DNA of 64,000 nucleotides from Pedobacter cryotolerans (lineage in GTDB: Bacteria; Bacteroidota; Bacteroidia; Sphingobacteriales; Sphingobacteriaceae), in the NCBI RefSeq assembly GCF_005116475.1, contig NZ_SWBO01000004.1, forward strand, positions 430,809 to 494,808, given 5' to 3'. The stretch's first letter is position 1. Each line of letters starts with the position of its first letter. Positions 28,995 to 37,977 of the stretch are shown piece after piece. The position numbers were made by a program, and so were the translations under genes. The notes beneath the pieces are model-generated. The model was not told the origin of the DNA, made no database searches, and saw nothing but the letters and a program-made list of their open reading frames with translations.

Positions 28995-30206
28995 TTATGA
29001 GTTTTTATGTTTTTTTATTTCTGGTATTAGACGTGTAAGTAATAAATATCCAATAAGATAGGTGCAGCCAACCATTATAAAAATGCCACCATATCCGCCT
29101 GTTAATGTTAAAATTCTACCAGTTAAAAGTGAAAGTACAATGCCGCCGCTAACTGCCGATAGCGTTGCTACACCCATTACTGTACCTACTTCTTCTGATG
29201 GGAAAATATCTGTTATGGTGGCAAAAATATTGGCCGTCCAGCCACAATGTGCCGCAGCTCCTAAACCAATTAAAATTACGGCATTCCACAAATTATCAGT
29301 AAAACCAACCCCACAAAGTACCAAGGCAATAATGGCACATAGTAGTAAAGCTTGTTTTCTTGCAGCATAAATACCTTTCCCTTTTTTTATTAAGTGAGAA
29401 GAGTAATATCCGCCTGCTAAACTTCCAATATCTGCTAGCACATACACAGTAACTAAAGGCCAACCTAAAGACCCTGTACTAACTGCTTTTGTTTCGTTTA
29501 AAAACTTTGGTAACCAATACAGTAAAAACCACCACGTAGGGTCTGATATAAACCTAACTAAACAAATGGTAAGCACTTCTTTTCTTAGTACTACTTGTTT
29601 CCAACTTTTAGTTGATAATACTTTTAACTCAGTTTGGATAGCTTTTACAGGCGTTTTGTAAGTGATAAGCCAAAAAAACAACCATATAAAACCCAATGCA
29701 CCAGTTAATATAAAAGCCCATTGCCAACCAAATTTATAGGCAATAAACGGAATAAGTAGCGGGGCAACTATAGCACCTATGTTAGAGCCAGCGTTAAAAA
29801 AACCAGTTGCAAATGCTTTTTGCGATGGCGGGAATAATTCGGCCACAGTTTTTACACTAGCAGGGAAATTTACCGATTCTCCTAATCCTAAACCGAAGCG
29901 GGCAACGCCAAAACCAATTGCTCCTTTTGCAAATGCATGCGCCATTCCGGCTGCACTCCATAAAGCAACTCCTATGGCAAATATCCACTTTGTGCCAAAT
30001 TTATCTAATAATTTGCCAGTTAAAACCACGCCTGCACCGTAAGAAATCTGAAAAGCCATTACAATATAACTGTAATCTATTTCGCTCCAATTATAAACTT
30101 TTTGCATTTCTGGTGCTAAAATGCTTAATACATGTCTATCTAAGTAGTTTATAGTGGTGCTAAAAAATAGAAGTATGCAAATTTTCCATGCGTAAGAAAT
30201 TTTCAT
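28995..30206 (-). CDS. MFS anion:cation symporter, hexuronate-type
   Basis: A 403-residue, 12-helix inner-membrane transporter of the ACS branch of the major facilitator superfamily. Markers are NYLDRHVLSILAPEMQKVYNW in helix 1, GLGESVNFPASVKTVAELFP and FFNAGSNIGAIVAPLLIPFI. The closest known members are ExuT/GudP-type importers of hexuronates and glucarate, which fits the uronic-acid products of the locus. It is transcribed with the dioxygenase gene and is divergent from the AraC regulator gene, which has a paired repeat in the shared promoter region. Confidence 0.85.
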   Translation of the reverse strand: MKISYAWKICILLFFSTTINYLDRHVLSILAPEMQKVYNWSEIDYSYIVMAFQISYGAGVVLTGKLLDKFGTKWIFAIGVALWSAAGMAHAFAKGAIGFGVARFGLGLGESVNFPASVKTVAELFPPSQKAFATGFFNAGSNIGAIVAPLLIPFIAYKFGWQWAFILTGALGFIWLFFWLITYKTPVKAIQTELKVLSTKSWKQVVLRKEVLTICLVRFISDPTWWFLLYWLPKFLNETKAVSTGSLGWPLVTVYVLADIGSLAGGYYSSHLIKKGKGIYAARKQALLLCAIIALVLCGVGFTDNLWNAVILIGLGAAAHCGWTANIFATITDIFPSEEVGTVMGVATLSAVSGGIVLSLLTGRILTLTGGYGGIFIMVGCTYLIGYLLLTRLIPEIKKHKNS

Positions 30207-30297
30207 GCAGTTTGGTTAAAGAATAAAAAGGCTCATTCTTGGTTTATTAATATTTGGTTTAAACGAAGCTATGATAAAAATGATTGAGCTATTAAGG

Positions 30298-30329
30298 CAA
30301 ATTTTGCTATTAATAGTACAAATTTTGCT
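30298..30329. promoter_or_regulatory. paired CAAATTTTGCT operator, AraC-type spacing
   Basis: CAAATTTTGCT occurs at 30298-30308 and 30319-30329, exactly 21 bp apart (two helix turns), between the divergent transporter and AraC-family genes. Direct repeats with this spacing are typical AraC-family binding sites. Confidence 0.6.
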
Positions 30330-30370
30330 CTTATGTTTATAAGTGATATTTTTTTGTTAATTTTTGTGCA

Positions 30371-31240
30371 ATGAAAGCAATTCACCTTAAAGTACCAGCT
30401 TTTGGTAAATCTTATATCGATGCACGTAGAGAGCAAGTAGGTTATTTTGCTAATCCTTGGCATTTTCATGAGGAATTAGAAATTACTTTTATACTGCAAA
30501 GTGAGGGGACAAAATTTATAGGTGATCATATTTCTGAATTTAAGCCAGGAGAAATTATTTTACTAGGTTCTCGTTTACCTCATTATTGGCGTAACCATAG
30601 TAATTATTATCAAAATTCAGCTCAAAAAGGAGCAGAGGCTATAATTATTAGGTTTAATCAAGCTTATGCGGGTAGCGAATTTCTTAAAATCCCATCTCTT
30701 AAACCCATTTTCGATTTGTTAAATGATGCTAAAAGAGGTATTTATATTGGAACGCCAAATGATGATTTGCAGCAAAAATTAATTAATTTTTTAGCGCTTA
30801 ACCAAGGCCAAAGAATTATAGCTTTAACTGATATATTGTTACACATTGCCATGCTTAAATCACATAGTTATTTATGTAGTATTGGTTATGCGCACCAGTA
30901 CAAAAGTAACGATATAGAGAAGATAGACACTGTTTATAAGTATGTGCTAAATAATTTTAAATGTGATTTAAGTGTAGATGATATTGCATTTAAGTGTAAC
31001 ATGAATACCGCTGCATTTTGTAGGTATTTTAAGAAAAAAACTGGCAAAACCTTTAAAGATTTTATGAATGATATTAGGTTAGGCCATGCTGCTGGATTAT
31101 TGTTAAAAGGTGATTTTACTATTGCTGAGGTAGCTTTTGAATCTGGATTTAATACACCTTCATATTTTAACAGAATGTTTAAACGAAATAAAGGTATAAC
31201 GCCAACAGCTTATCGTTTACAATATCATAGTTCAAATTAA
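30371..31240 (+). CDS. AraC-family transcriptional regulator
   Basis: A 289-residue regulator with an N-terminal cupin-like sensor (NPWHFHEELEITFILQSEGTKFIGD, then FKPGEIILLGSRLPHYWRNH) and a C-terminal double helix-turn-helix (about residues 185-289) ending SYFNRMFKRNKGITPTAYR. It probably senses a sugar from the locus. It starts 165 bp from the divergent transporter gene, with a 21-bp-spaced operator between them, and is 7 bp from the TIM-barrel gene behind it, so that gene is in the same transcription unit. Confidence 0.88.
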   Translation: MKAIHLKVPAFGKSYIDARREQVGYFANPWHFHEELEITFILQSEGTKFIGDHISEFKPGEIILLGSRLPHYWRNHSNYYQNSAQKGAEAIIIRFNQAYAGSEFLKIPSLKPIFDLLNDAKRGIYIGTPNDDLQQKLINFLALNQGQRIIALTDILLHIAMLKSHSYLCSIGYAHQYKSNDIEKIDTVYKYVLNNFKCDLSVDDIAFKCNMNTAAFCRYFKKKTGKTFKDFMNDIRLGHAAGLLLKGDFTIAEVAFESGFNTPSYFNRMFKRNKGITPTAYRLQYHSSN

Positions 31241-31247
31241 CTAACAA

Positions 31248-32069
31248 ATGAAAATTAAATTTTTTATCCCCAGATGGGGAAACAGGCATTTATCTTGGGC
31301 AGATTTTACTTTAAAGGCTAAAGAGGCTGGTTATGCTGGGGTTGAAGCTAATTTGCCTGTAGATGAAATAGAGCAGGAAGAGATGTTTGAGCAATTACAA
31401 CTTAATGATTTGAGTTGGATAGGGCAGCATTTTGAAACAGCTACACCAAATTTTGAAGAACATTTGCAGCAATATGAAGTGAGATTAAAAGCGCTAGTAA
31501 ATGCTAAACCATTGTTTATCAATTCGCAAACAGGTAAAGATTATTTTAGTTTTGAGCAGAATAGTAGGTTGATTGAATTGGCCGCAAAAATTAGTGAAGA
31601 AGTAGGTGTGGCTATTTATCATGAAACGCACCGAGGTAAATTTAGTTTTTGTACAACTGCAACAGCTAGTTATTTACAAAAATATCCTGATTTACAACTT
31701 ACAGCAGATTTTTCTCATTGGTGTTGCGTAGCCGAATCTTATTTGCAAGATCAGCAAGAGATTTTAAATTTAGCTATTGAAAGGACTGCTCATTTTCATT
31801 GTAGGGTAGGTTATCCTGGCGGACCGCAGGTAAATAATCCAACTGCACCAGAGTGGAAAGAAGCACTTGATTTTCATTTACAATGGTGGGATGTAATTGT
31901 TAATAGACATTTGGTTGAAAATGCTACAACTTTAACAATTACTTGTGAGTTTGGCCCTTATCCTTACATGCCACAATTCCCTTTTAGCCAAAAAGATGTG
32001 AGCGATTTATGGAATGTAAATTTGTTTATGAAAAATTTGTTGGAAAAGAGATATTCGGCAATTATTTAA
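31248..32069 (+). CDS. sugar phosphate isomerase/epimerase-like TIM barrel, copy 2
   Basis: A 273-residue paralog of 18384-19205 with the same length and layout: KFFIPRWGNRHLSWADFTLK at the start, IYHETHRGKFSF, TADFSHWCCVAESYLQDQQ and the C-terminal TCEFGPYPY. The metal-ligand residues are intact. It is cotranscribed with the AraC regulator and ends at a strong terminator. Having both copies near PhyH genes suggests a two-step pathway used twice on related substrates. Substrate unknown. Confidence 0.8.
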   Translation: MKIKFFIPRWGNRHLSWADFTLKAKEAGYAGVEANLPVDEIEQEEMFEQLQLNDLSWIGQHFETATPNFEEHLQQYEVRLKALVNAKPLFINSQTGKDYFSFEQNSRLIELAAKISEEVGVAIYHETHRGKFSFCTTATASYLQKYPDLQLTADFSHWCCVAESYLQDQQEILNLAIERTAHFHCRVGYPGGPQVNNPTAPEWKEALDFHLQWWDVIVNRHLVENATTLTITCEFGPYPYMPQFPFSQKDVSDLWNVNLFMKNLLEKRYSAII

Positions 32070-32104
32070 CTAGACACATCTCTAAAAAGGAGGTGTGTCT
32101 AGTT
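32068..32104. terminator. bidirectional terminator hairpin
   Basis: A 15-bp stem (32068-32082 with 32090-32104, one G-U pair) and a seven-base loop, between the converging TIM-barrel and GH52-like genes. Confidence 0.85.
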
Positions 32105-32112
32105 TGAAATAT

Positions 32113-34317
32113 CTAATTTTTAATAGGGTTTTGTAAAATCCAATAACCAAGCATAGAAATTCCTCTTGGGTACCAATAACCTATCCAAACATCATCCTTT
32201 TTAAGTAAACCATCATTATAAGCATAAGGACTATTTTTATTCCATTTGTAAATGTATGGAGCTGACGAATGTTTAATTCCATACCATTGTTGGGCAACAA
32301 TATCGGCTACTATAGTTTTACTAAACCAAGTTGTTCCTTCTTGAGTTGTTAGTTTAATACCGTAGTCTGTAATGCTTTCTTCATAAGTTTGTATGTAATC
32401 TTTCTTTAAAACAGTGGCAAGTTCATTTAGTATTGGCGATTTAACACCCACCAAACCAGGTAAAAACAAACCTTCGCCTATTACTACCGATCGCTGGTTC
32501 CATTTTGGGAAACTTTCATCTAAACTAACAGGAATAAAGCCATATTTTTTTTGTGCTTTTTTTAAGGTAGCCAAAATTAAATTAGCTTCCTTCTCAAAAT
32601 ATCTCGCTTGTTTATTTCTTAAAAACTCGTTATTTACAGCAATGCCGATATTTTTGTAACCAGCGCCTTCACCATCAACAACACCTTTTTTAGTAGCGTC
32701 AATAGTTTTCGCCTGTTCTTTATTTGTCAATCCTCTAAACATTTCGGCAGCTACGGCATAAGCACTTAATTGTTTGGCGCCTAAAAATGTATTGTCGGGC
32801 GATAATTTTAAAGCCTCATTGGCATCATAAGTTGTCCAGCCATAAGCTTTATCGGCTATGCCATTGCCATTTGTGTCTCTATTTGCTACAGATTGCAGTA
32901 AAACATCAACTGTGCCCAACATCGATTTTACAAAAGCATCGTCGTGGCTAATTTTCCAATAATAATAAAGTAATAAAACGAACGATGTATTTTCTTCAAC
33001 AGCCATGTGTGGGCCGTAGTTGTAATTTGCCGTTTCGCTTACAAAAGGTAAATCGCCAACATCATGGTATAAATAAGGACCATATTCTGCAGCAGTCATT
33101 CCTTGTTGGTAAGCAGGCTTGTTTTGTACGGGATTTGCTGTTATTGTAAGTTCTGCTCTGGCAATGTAATTTGTCCATTGGCTTAACTGTAATTTTAAAC
33201 GCCAAGGGCAAAAAATGGCACTCACTTCGGTTTCATGGGCAACATCAACTGTACTTAGGTGTTTAAATCTACCTTCAGAAACATAAAAACGAGTCAACTT
33301 ATTTTCGTCCAATAAGAAAAAAGTATTGGCCAAATCGGTATGAAAAGTTAAAGCTAAAACCCATTTTTCTTGCGCAGTTAAAGCACTATTCATTAAGTTG
33401 TCTTCAAATTTTTGAGTGAGGTTTATATTTTGCTCAAAATTATCTTTGGCATATTGTAAAACCTCATTGATATTTTTCCAATAGCTGGTGTAGTAAAACT
33501 TTAAAGGTAGATTTACTCTTTTATCCTCAATAACAGTAGTGGCATGGTAAGTTGCATAAATTTGAGTAAAGTCTTTTTGTTCATTTTGTGCTAGGTTAAA
33601 CTCGTAAAACAAACCTCCAAAACCTTCTTCGTTAAATGTGCCTTTTGCAGGATTTTTTATTGCAGCTAAAGCCAATTTGCCATTTAAACTTGCATTATCT
33701 CTAAATAAAACCGTTTGTTCGGTATTATCTGGTTTCATAGGTTCTAAACTCATAAAATTGAAGCCTTTTACAGGTGTTTTGGCTAAGGCAATTTTAAGCT
33801 TACAGTTTGATAAGCTTTTAGCACTCTGATTAGTGACGTTTACTTGCATATAAAAACCTGGAAAAATTTGGGTTTTAATGTTTTCAATATCATCTAAATC
33901 TTTAGAAGGAGTGAAGGATGAAATCAATGTGAAATCAACTTTAATACCTTCGGGAGTTTCACCACTAATTAGCATAGATGTTGGGCCAAATTTTAATTGC
34001 TGATTTTTTAAATAAGTAGCATTTCTAGGTAATTTTGTTGTTCTAAAACAGTAAAATTTACCATTAACATAAACACCAATTAGCAAACCAGTTTGCTCAT
34101 CCATATCAAAACCTAAGCTGCCAGTTTGCATACTTTGTTTTTCATTAAGTAAAGAGAAACTAAAGCGGCTACCCAGGCGTGAGTTTAATAAAGAAAAATT
34201 TGTGCTATCAGTAAGTGGAGTGGAGATTAAATCTTGATTAACCTTAAAATTTTGAGCGTAAGTAGTTAAGGATAAGCTTAATGATACAATTAGGGGTAAT
34301 TTTTTTAGAATATTCAT
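32113..34317 (-). CDS. secreted (alpha/alpha)6-barrel protein, GH52-like
   Basis: A 734-residue exported protein with a signal peptide (cleavage after TTYAQ, about residue 22), an N-terminal beta-sandwich and a C-terminal helical barrel. The segment RFYVSEGRFKHLSTVDVAHE with CPWRLKLQLSQW, then VEENTSFVLLLYYYWKISHDD, resembles the GH52 beta-xylosidase arrangement, but I cannot align it with certainty; a DUF4965-type barrel is an alternative. It precedes no uronate gene but shares the strand and orientation with the esterase gene 25 bp upstream, so both likely trim one side chain. Confidence 0.55.
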   Translation of the reverse strand: MNILKKLPLIVSLSLSLTTYAQNFKVNQDLISTPLTDSTNFSLLNSRLGSRFSFSLLNEKQSMQTGSLGFDMDEQTGLLIGVYVNGKFYCFRTTKLPRNATYLKNQQLKFGPTSMLISGETPEGIKVDFTLISSFTPSKDLDDIENIKTQIFPGFYMQVNVTNQSAKSLSNCKLKIALAKTPVKGFNFMSLEPMKPDNTEQTVLFRDNASLNGKLALAAIKNPAKGTFNEEGFGGLFYEFNLAQNEQKDFTQIYATYHATTVIEDKRVNLPLKFYYTSYWKNINEVLQYAKDNFEQNINLTQKFEDNLMNSALTAQEKWVLALTFHTDLANTFFLLDENKLTRFYVSEGRFKHLSTVDVAHETEVSAIFCPWRLKLQLSQWTNYIARAELTITANPVQNKPAYQQGMTAAEYGPYLYHDVGDLPFVSETANYNYGPHMAVEENTSFVLLLYYYWKISHDDAFVKSMLGTVDVLLQSVANRDTNGNGIADKAYGWTTYDANEALKLSPDNTFLGAKQLSAYAVAAEMFRGLTNKEQAKTIDATKKGVVDGEGAGYKNIGIAVNNEFLRNKQARYFEKEANLILATLKKAQKKYGFIPVSLDESFPKWNQRSVVIGEGLFLPGLVGVKSPILNELATVLKKDYIQTYEESITDYGIKLTTQEGTTWFSKTIVADIVAQQWYGIKHSSAPYIYKWNKNSPYAYNDGLLKKDDVWIGYWYPRGISMLGYWILQNPIKN

Positions 34318-34342
34318 TCGTAAATTTTAAGATTTTAAATGA

Positions 34343-36259
34343 TTAATTACTTTTAAAACTTGCTGCAGGTAAGCCGTTCATATTGTAAAGGTTAGCTCCA
34401 TCTGGACTATTTGCCCATGCATAGCGAACTGCTATTGGTTTGGCAATAGATTTGCTCCATACTACCACTTTACTGCCTACTATTTTAGCCTCGGCTTTAA
34501 CAAAATTTTTGCCATCTGCAGAAATGGTAAACATATTTAATTGCTCACCTATAAACTTTAATCCACGGCCAACATGATTAAAAGAAACAATAATTTGATT
34601 GTTAGCAATTTGCATCGACTTGTATGTTGGACCGGAATAAACAATACGCTCATGGTAAGCTAATTTTCTGGCTGCCAATGCTAATCTTTTGCCAACGTCT
34701 AATTTATTACGCGGATGGATATCGTCTTTTTCGCCAATATCATGCGTAACTATCATTGCAGAATTTGGATTTTTTAAAGCTTTCTGCTGTGCCTCCCTTA
34801 ACAAAGCCCAATTACTTATTGCTGGTTCTGTGCCACTTGGCGAATGGTTGGCAAGTTGTAAATACAAAAATGGTAAATTTGTTTGCTGCCAATCGGCTCT
34901 CCAAAGTTTAATTAATGAGGTTAGTAAACCTTCATATTCTTCTGGTTTTGGCGTATTACTCTCACCTTGGTACCATGTAACTCCTTTTATAGCATAGTTT
35001 GCCATAGGTTTTATCATTGCATAATAATAAGCCGTTGGGCTATGCTGCGATAAGCCATTACCTCGAGGTAAAAGCTCTTTTTCAATACCAAATTTATACT
35101 TCCAAGCATTGTTTAAAGCAATTGAATCGTTTTGGAATTTAAGTTGATAGTTATTTTTTGCATTAAAGCTAATTCCTGTAGTTGGGCTTGTTAATCTGAT
35201 GGTTATAATATTTTTTCCTTCTTTTAATTGACCAGCCTTTAACTGGTAATTGCGGTCAGTATAACCACTATTTATGCTACCTACTTTTTGGCCATTTACA
35301 TAAGTTTCATCTTCGGTATGCATCATCCCTAAAGAAAGCGTACTAGGTTTAAGAGCTAACTCTTTTGGAATATTAATGGTTGTTTTGAACCAAATTGAGC
35401 CATATTTTGGGAGCTTAATCGCTTTATCTAATTTTGATAAATTTGCAATTTCTTCCCAATTAGCACCATCTTTATCCGTTTGTAAAAACCATTTTTCGTT
35501 TACACCTAAGTCATCTTCTTTAATAGATTTATACCAACTTTCAGTTTTTAATTGATGTGCTTTTAAAATTCGTGAAACCTCTGCTGTATCTTTTAGCTTT
35601 TGAGCAATTTGGTAATAAGCTGGTAAATTTTTAATCGCTTCTCTATCTACCCACGATTGTATAGGCGTACCGCCAACACTCGAATTGATAATGCCAATAG
35701 GTATTTTATACTTTTCGTATAAATCTCTAACAAAAAAGAAAGCAACTGCCGAAAAATCTAAAATTGTAGTAGGATTTACTGCAACCCAACCTTTGTCGCT
35801 CGTTACATCAGCTAATAGATTAAAAGCCATGTCTCTTTTTACCGTAAACTGTCTAATCATTGGATAATTACTGCTTGCAATTACTTGCGGATAATGCGCT
35901 TTAATGTTCGCTCTGTTCATTACCGCTTCCATGTTAGACTGGCCAGAGCACAACCAAACATCGCCAATTAGTAAGTCATTAATTTCAATAGTATTGATGA
36001 GTATTTTAAACGGACCACCTGCTTTTTGAGGCTCTATATTTACACTCCATTCTTTTTGTGAATTAGCTTTTGTAGTGTATTTCTTATTTTTAAAAGTAAC
36101 GGTAATTTGTTCGTCAACATTTGCCCAACCCCAAATTTTAATATTTTGGTCTCTTTGTAGTACCATTCCGTTGCTAACTAATGCTGGTAGTTTAATTTCG
36201 GCTGTTGCCGAAAAAATGATAAATAGGCTGAAAATGAAACTAAATGATGCCTTTTTCAT
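34343..36259 (-). CDS. sialate O-acetylesterase family SGNH hydrolase
   Basis: A 638-residue exported enzyme (signal peptide, cleavage after SATA about residue 20). It has the SGNH esterase features: nucleophile serine in IGDVWLCSGQSNMEAVM (about residue 107), GVTWYQGESN, and the catalytic Asp/His in KDDIHPRNKLDVG. A galactose-binding-like insert (ETYVNGQKVGSIN region) sits in the middle. The family removes O-acetyl groups from sialic acid or other sugars; in a polysaccharide locus without sialidase it more likely de-acetylates the target glycan. Probably cotranscribed with the GH52-like gene. Confidence 0.85.
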   Translation of the reverse strand: MKKASFSFIFSLFIIFSATAEIKLPALVSNGMVLQRDQNIKIWGWANVDEQITVTFKNKKYTTKANSQKEWSVNIEPQKAGGPFKILINTIEINDLLIGDVWLCSGQSNMEAVMNRANIKAHYPQVIASSNYPMIRQFTVKRDMAFNLLADVTSDKGWVAVNPTTILDFSAVAFFFVRDLYEKYKIPIGIINSSVGGTPIQSWVDREAIKNLPAYYQIAQKLKDTAEVSRILKAHQLKTESWYKSIKEDDLGVNEKWFLQTDKDGANWEEIANLSKLDKAIKLPKYGSIWFKTTINIPKELALKPSTLSLGMMHTEDETYVNGQKVGSINSGYTDRNYQLKAGQLKEGKNIITIRLTSPTTGISFNAKNNYQLKFQNDSIALNNAWKYKFGIEKELLPRGNGLSQHSPTAYYYAMIKPMANYAIKGVTWYQGESNTPKPEEYEGLLTSLIKLWRADWQQTNLPFLYLQLANHSPSGTEPAISNWALLREAQQKALKNPNSAMIVTHDIGEKDDIHPRNKLDVGKRLALAARKLAYHERIVYSGPTYKSMQIANNQIIVSFNHVGRGLKFIGEQLNMFTISADGKNFVKAEAKIVGSKVVVWSKSIAKPIAVRYAWANSPDGANLYNMNGLPAASFKSN

Positions 36260-36888
36260 ATCAAAAGAAATGTGGTTTATAATTGGTTAAGGATACTATT
36301 ACAATTATACCACAATAGATTTAATATTTACCTAGTTTTTAGTAAATTTATGTATAAGTTATCGTACACGAAATAAGATTTTATTAATTGGTGTTATTTA
36401 AAATTATTACATATTTTTACTGTGAGATCAGTTTTATGAGTGGTTTTACAGAATGACTGTGATATAGACTGTGTATTTCAGTGAAGTATCCACCCTGTTC
36501 CATTTCAAACTGTTCAGCCCGATTAGGGTTTTTTCTTTTTAGGACCTTTCCACCTGCAGTAGCACCGAGCAGCCTAATTCTAGACTTAATTTTTAAAATC
36601 AAGATGTTTAGTTATTTAAAACATTGTATTATAATGAGTTAAGTGTCTTTTTTGACTTAATTTTTTTACCCCAGACTCACCTTTTATATGGAAAATAATC
36701 TTATTCTCTCTAAATCCTTAATTATAGGTCGTGTAATTAACAAAAAGTGATTTAAAAGTTTTAAGTACTCCTGCTGGTTGGTAGATTTCAAACTGTTCTC
36801 TTTAGTAGTATAATCTGTACTTTGAATATTCAAAGTAAGGTTTTTTATCTGCAATTGATCTTCTTTACTTTCTAAAAATTGCCTTTAA
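36260..36888. other. gene-poor stretch with weak coding traces
   Basis: About 630 bp without a supported gene. One minus-strand frame at 36684-36884 is open for 66 codons and reads like protein (KNLTLNIQSTDYTTKENSL, ITRPIIKDLERIR) but has no ATG. Another, 36417-36602, has an ATG but looks random. Both could be remains of lost genes. Confidence 0.35.
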
Positions 36889-36920
36889 AACAAAACCCGG
36901 GGATGAGGGCGGGTTTTGTT
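36889..36920 (-). terminator. terminator of the small DNA-binding gene
   Basis: A perfect 11-bp stem (36889-36899 with 36910-36920) and ten-base loop, with T-rich sequence following on the minus strand. It lies 21 bp beyond the stop of the gene at 36941-37129. Confidence 0.75.
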
Positions 36921-36940
36921 GTGGATAAAGTTTTAGGGTG

Positions 36941-37129
36941 TTATGCACAAGATTTTTCTACAGTGGCTTTATCGATGCCGGAGTAGATTGCAAATTCTTC
37001 GATGGTTATGAACTGATTTTTTGATTTTTTAAGTGCCACCTTTAAATCTTGCAATATTTTTTGTGCGTGCCTTAGACTTTTCCCTGTTAATAAGCTAACA
37101 TCTTTCGGATAAATGCATACTCTTTTCAT
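36941..37129 (-). CDS. small putative DNA-binding protein
   Basis: A 62-residue protein, MKRVCIYPKDVSLLTGKS followed by RHAQKILQDLKVALKKSK and EEFAIYSGIDKATVEKSC. The two helical parts look like a short helix-turn-helix of the excisionase/MerR-like size. I recall similar small ORFs in Sphingobacteriaceae but know no function. Four phased repeats lie about 92 bp upstream and a clean terminator follows, so it is an independently expressed gene. Probable regulator. Confidence 0.65.
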   Translation of the reverse strand: MKRVCIYPKDVSLLTGKSLRHAQKILQDLKVALKKSKNQFITIEEFAIYSGIDKATVEKSCA

Positions 37130-37220
37130 GTTTTAGGTTTTTTGTGCCCGCAACAGATTTGGAGGTGCCATAGCTCTATTTTGACCAATGAAGTGATTTG
37201 CAAGATTAGTACTATTACAG

Positions 37221-37262
37221 TACTTCATCTATACTTGATCCCTACTTGATCTATACTTCATC
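37221..37262 (+). repeat. four TACTTSATC repeats at exact 11-bp period
   Basis: TACTTCATC, TACTTGATC, TACTTGATC, TACTTCATC start at 37221, 37232, 37243 and 37254. The spacing of one DNA helix turn puts all four on the same face, as in operators or iterons. They lie upstream of the small DNA-binding gene. Confidence 0.75.
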
Positions 37263-37384
37263 TATGAATGATCATCAATGAAACACAATAGGGCTATCCC
37301 TGCCCAAGCGATATTTAAAAGAACGGTTATTTATTGAATACTAATTTAAGGTATTGATTTTTTGTTTGCAAGTGCATAATATGA

Positions 37385-37606
37385 GTTATTGCGCAGGAAA
37401 CGTATAATCGTGAAATTCATATTGTTTCATCGCAGCGTAGGGTTGCCCTTAGAGAAAGTAAACCTGCAAAAGATCGATATCTGGAGCTGATTGCTGCCCA
37501 ACCAAGCATTGCCAAAAGAATTCCGCTTTTGTATATCGCATCTTATTTAAGCATAACCGCAGAATCATTAAGCAGGGTAAGAGCTATCATTGCTAATGGC
37601 AAATAA
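37385..37606 (+). pseudogene. Crp/Fnr-family regulator, C-terminal remnant
   Basis: An open frame of 73 codons without a start that ends in a TAA at 37604. It reads RVALRESKPAKDRYLEL, then KRIPLLYIASYLSITAESLSRVR, the recognisable C-terminal winged-helix of a Crp/Fnr-type Bacteroidetes regulator. The upstream cyclic-nucleotide-like domain is gone and a stop interrupts the frame at 37382-37384. No function expected. Confidence 0.75.
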
Positions 37607-37662
37607 GTTCTTTTAATTTAAAGAAAAGGAACTTATGTACCCCAGGACTTAAAATCAATAAA

Positions 37663-37927
37663 ATGCACCAAGCTAACTGGACTTTTCAAAAAGCCTATCA
37701 GATTGCATTACGGAGAATTATTGAAGAATGGAAGGCGGCATTAATGGCTTTGATAGAGAAGGGTAAAAGAGCAGGAGGAATTCGGAAAAATGTGATTTCA
37801 ATATCGGTCGCAGTTACCTGATTGTGCTTTTGAGGGTGTTCGCGGTATACGCAAGTTGTACAATGATGATCAGATTTTTAATGAATATGTATTTGCCTTG
37901 ACAGAATACATCAACTTTTTAAAATAG
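37663..37927 (+). pseudogene. TetR-family regulator, frameshifted C-terminal remnant
   Basis: The first frame (37663-37821) reads FQKAYQIALRRIIEEWKAAL and LMALIEKGKRAGGIRKNV; the frame then changes and continues as FEGVRGIRKLYNDDQIFNEY and ends at TAG 37925-37927. The two parts together match the C-terminal ligand domain of AcrR/TetR-like regulators. The DNA-binding half is absent. It lies directly in front of the HAD gene, which it may once have regulated. Confidence 0.65.
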
Positions 37928-37977
37928 ATCTTTAAAAACAAAAACATTCTTCACAGAATATTTTAAAATAAACTTTA

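Noticed and set aside
29062..29370. Plus-strand frame opposite the hexuronate-type transporter
   Set aside because: Low-complexity proline/alanine composition caused by the antisense of membrane helices; no ribosome site or family.
36417..36602. 61-codon minus-strand frame with ATG
   Set aside because: No recognisable motif, no partner genes and no ribosome site; treated as chance in a decayed stretch.
37221..37262. Phased repeats as a CRISPR array
   Set aside because: The units are 9 bp with 2-bp gaps and there are no spacers or cas genes.
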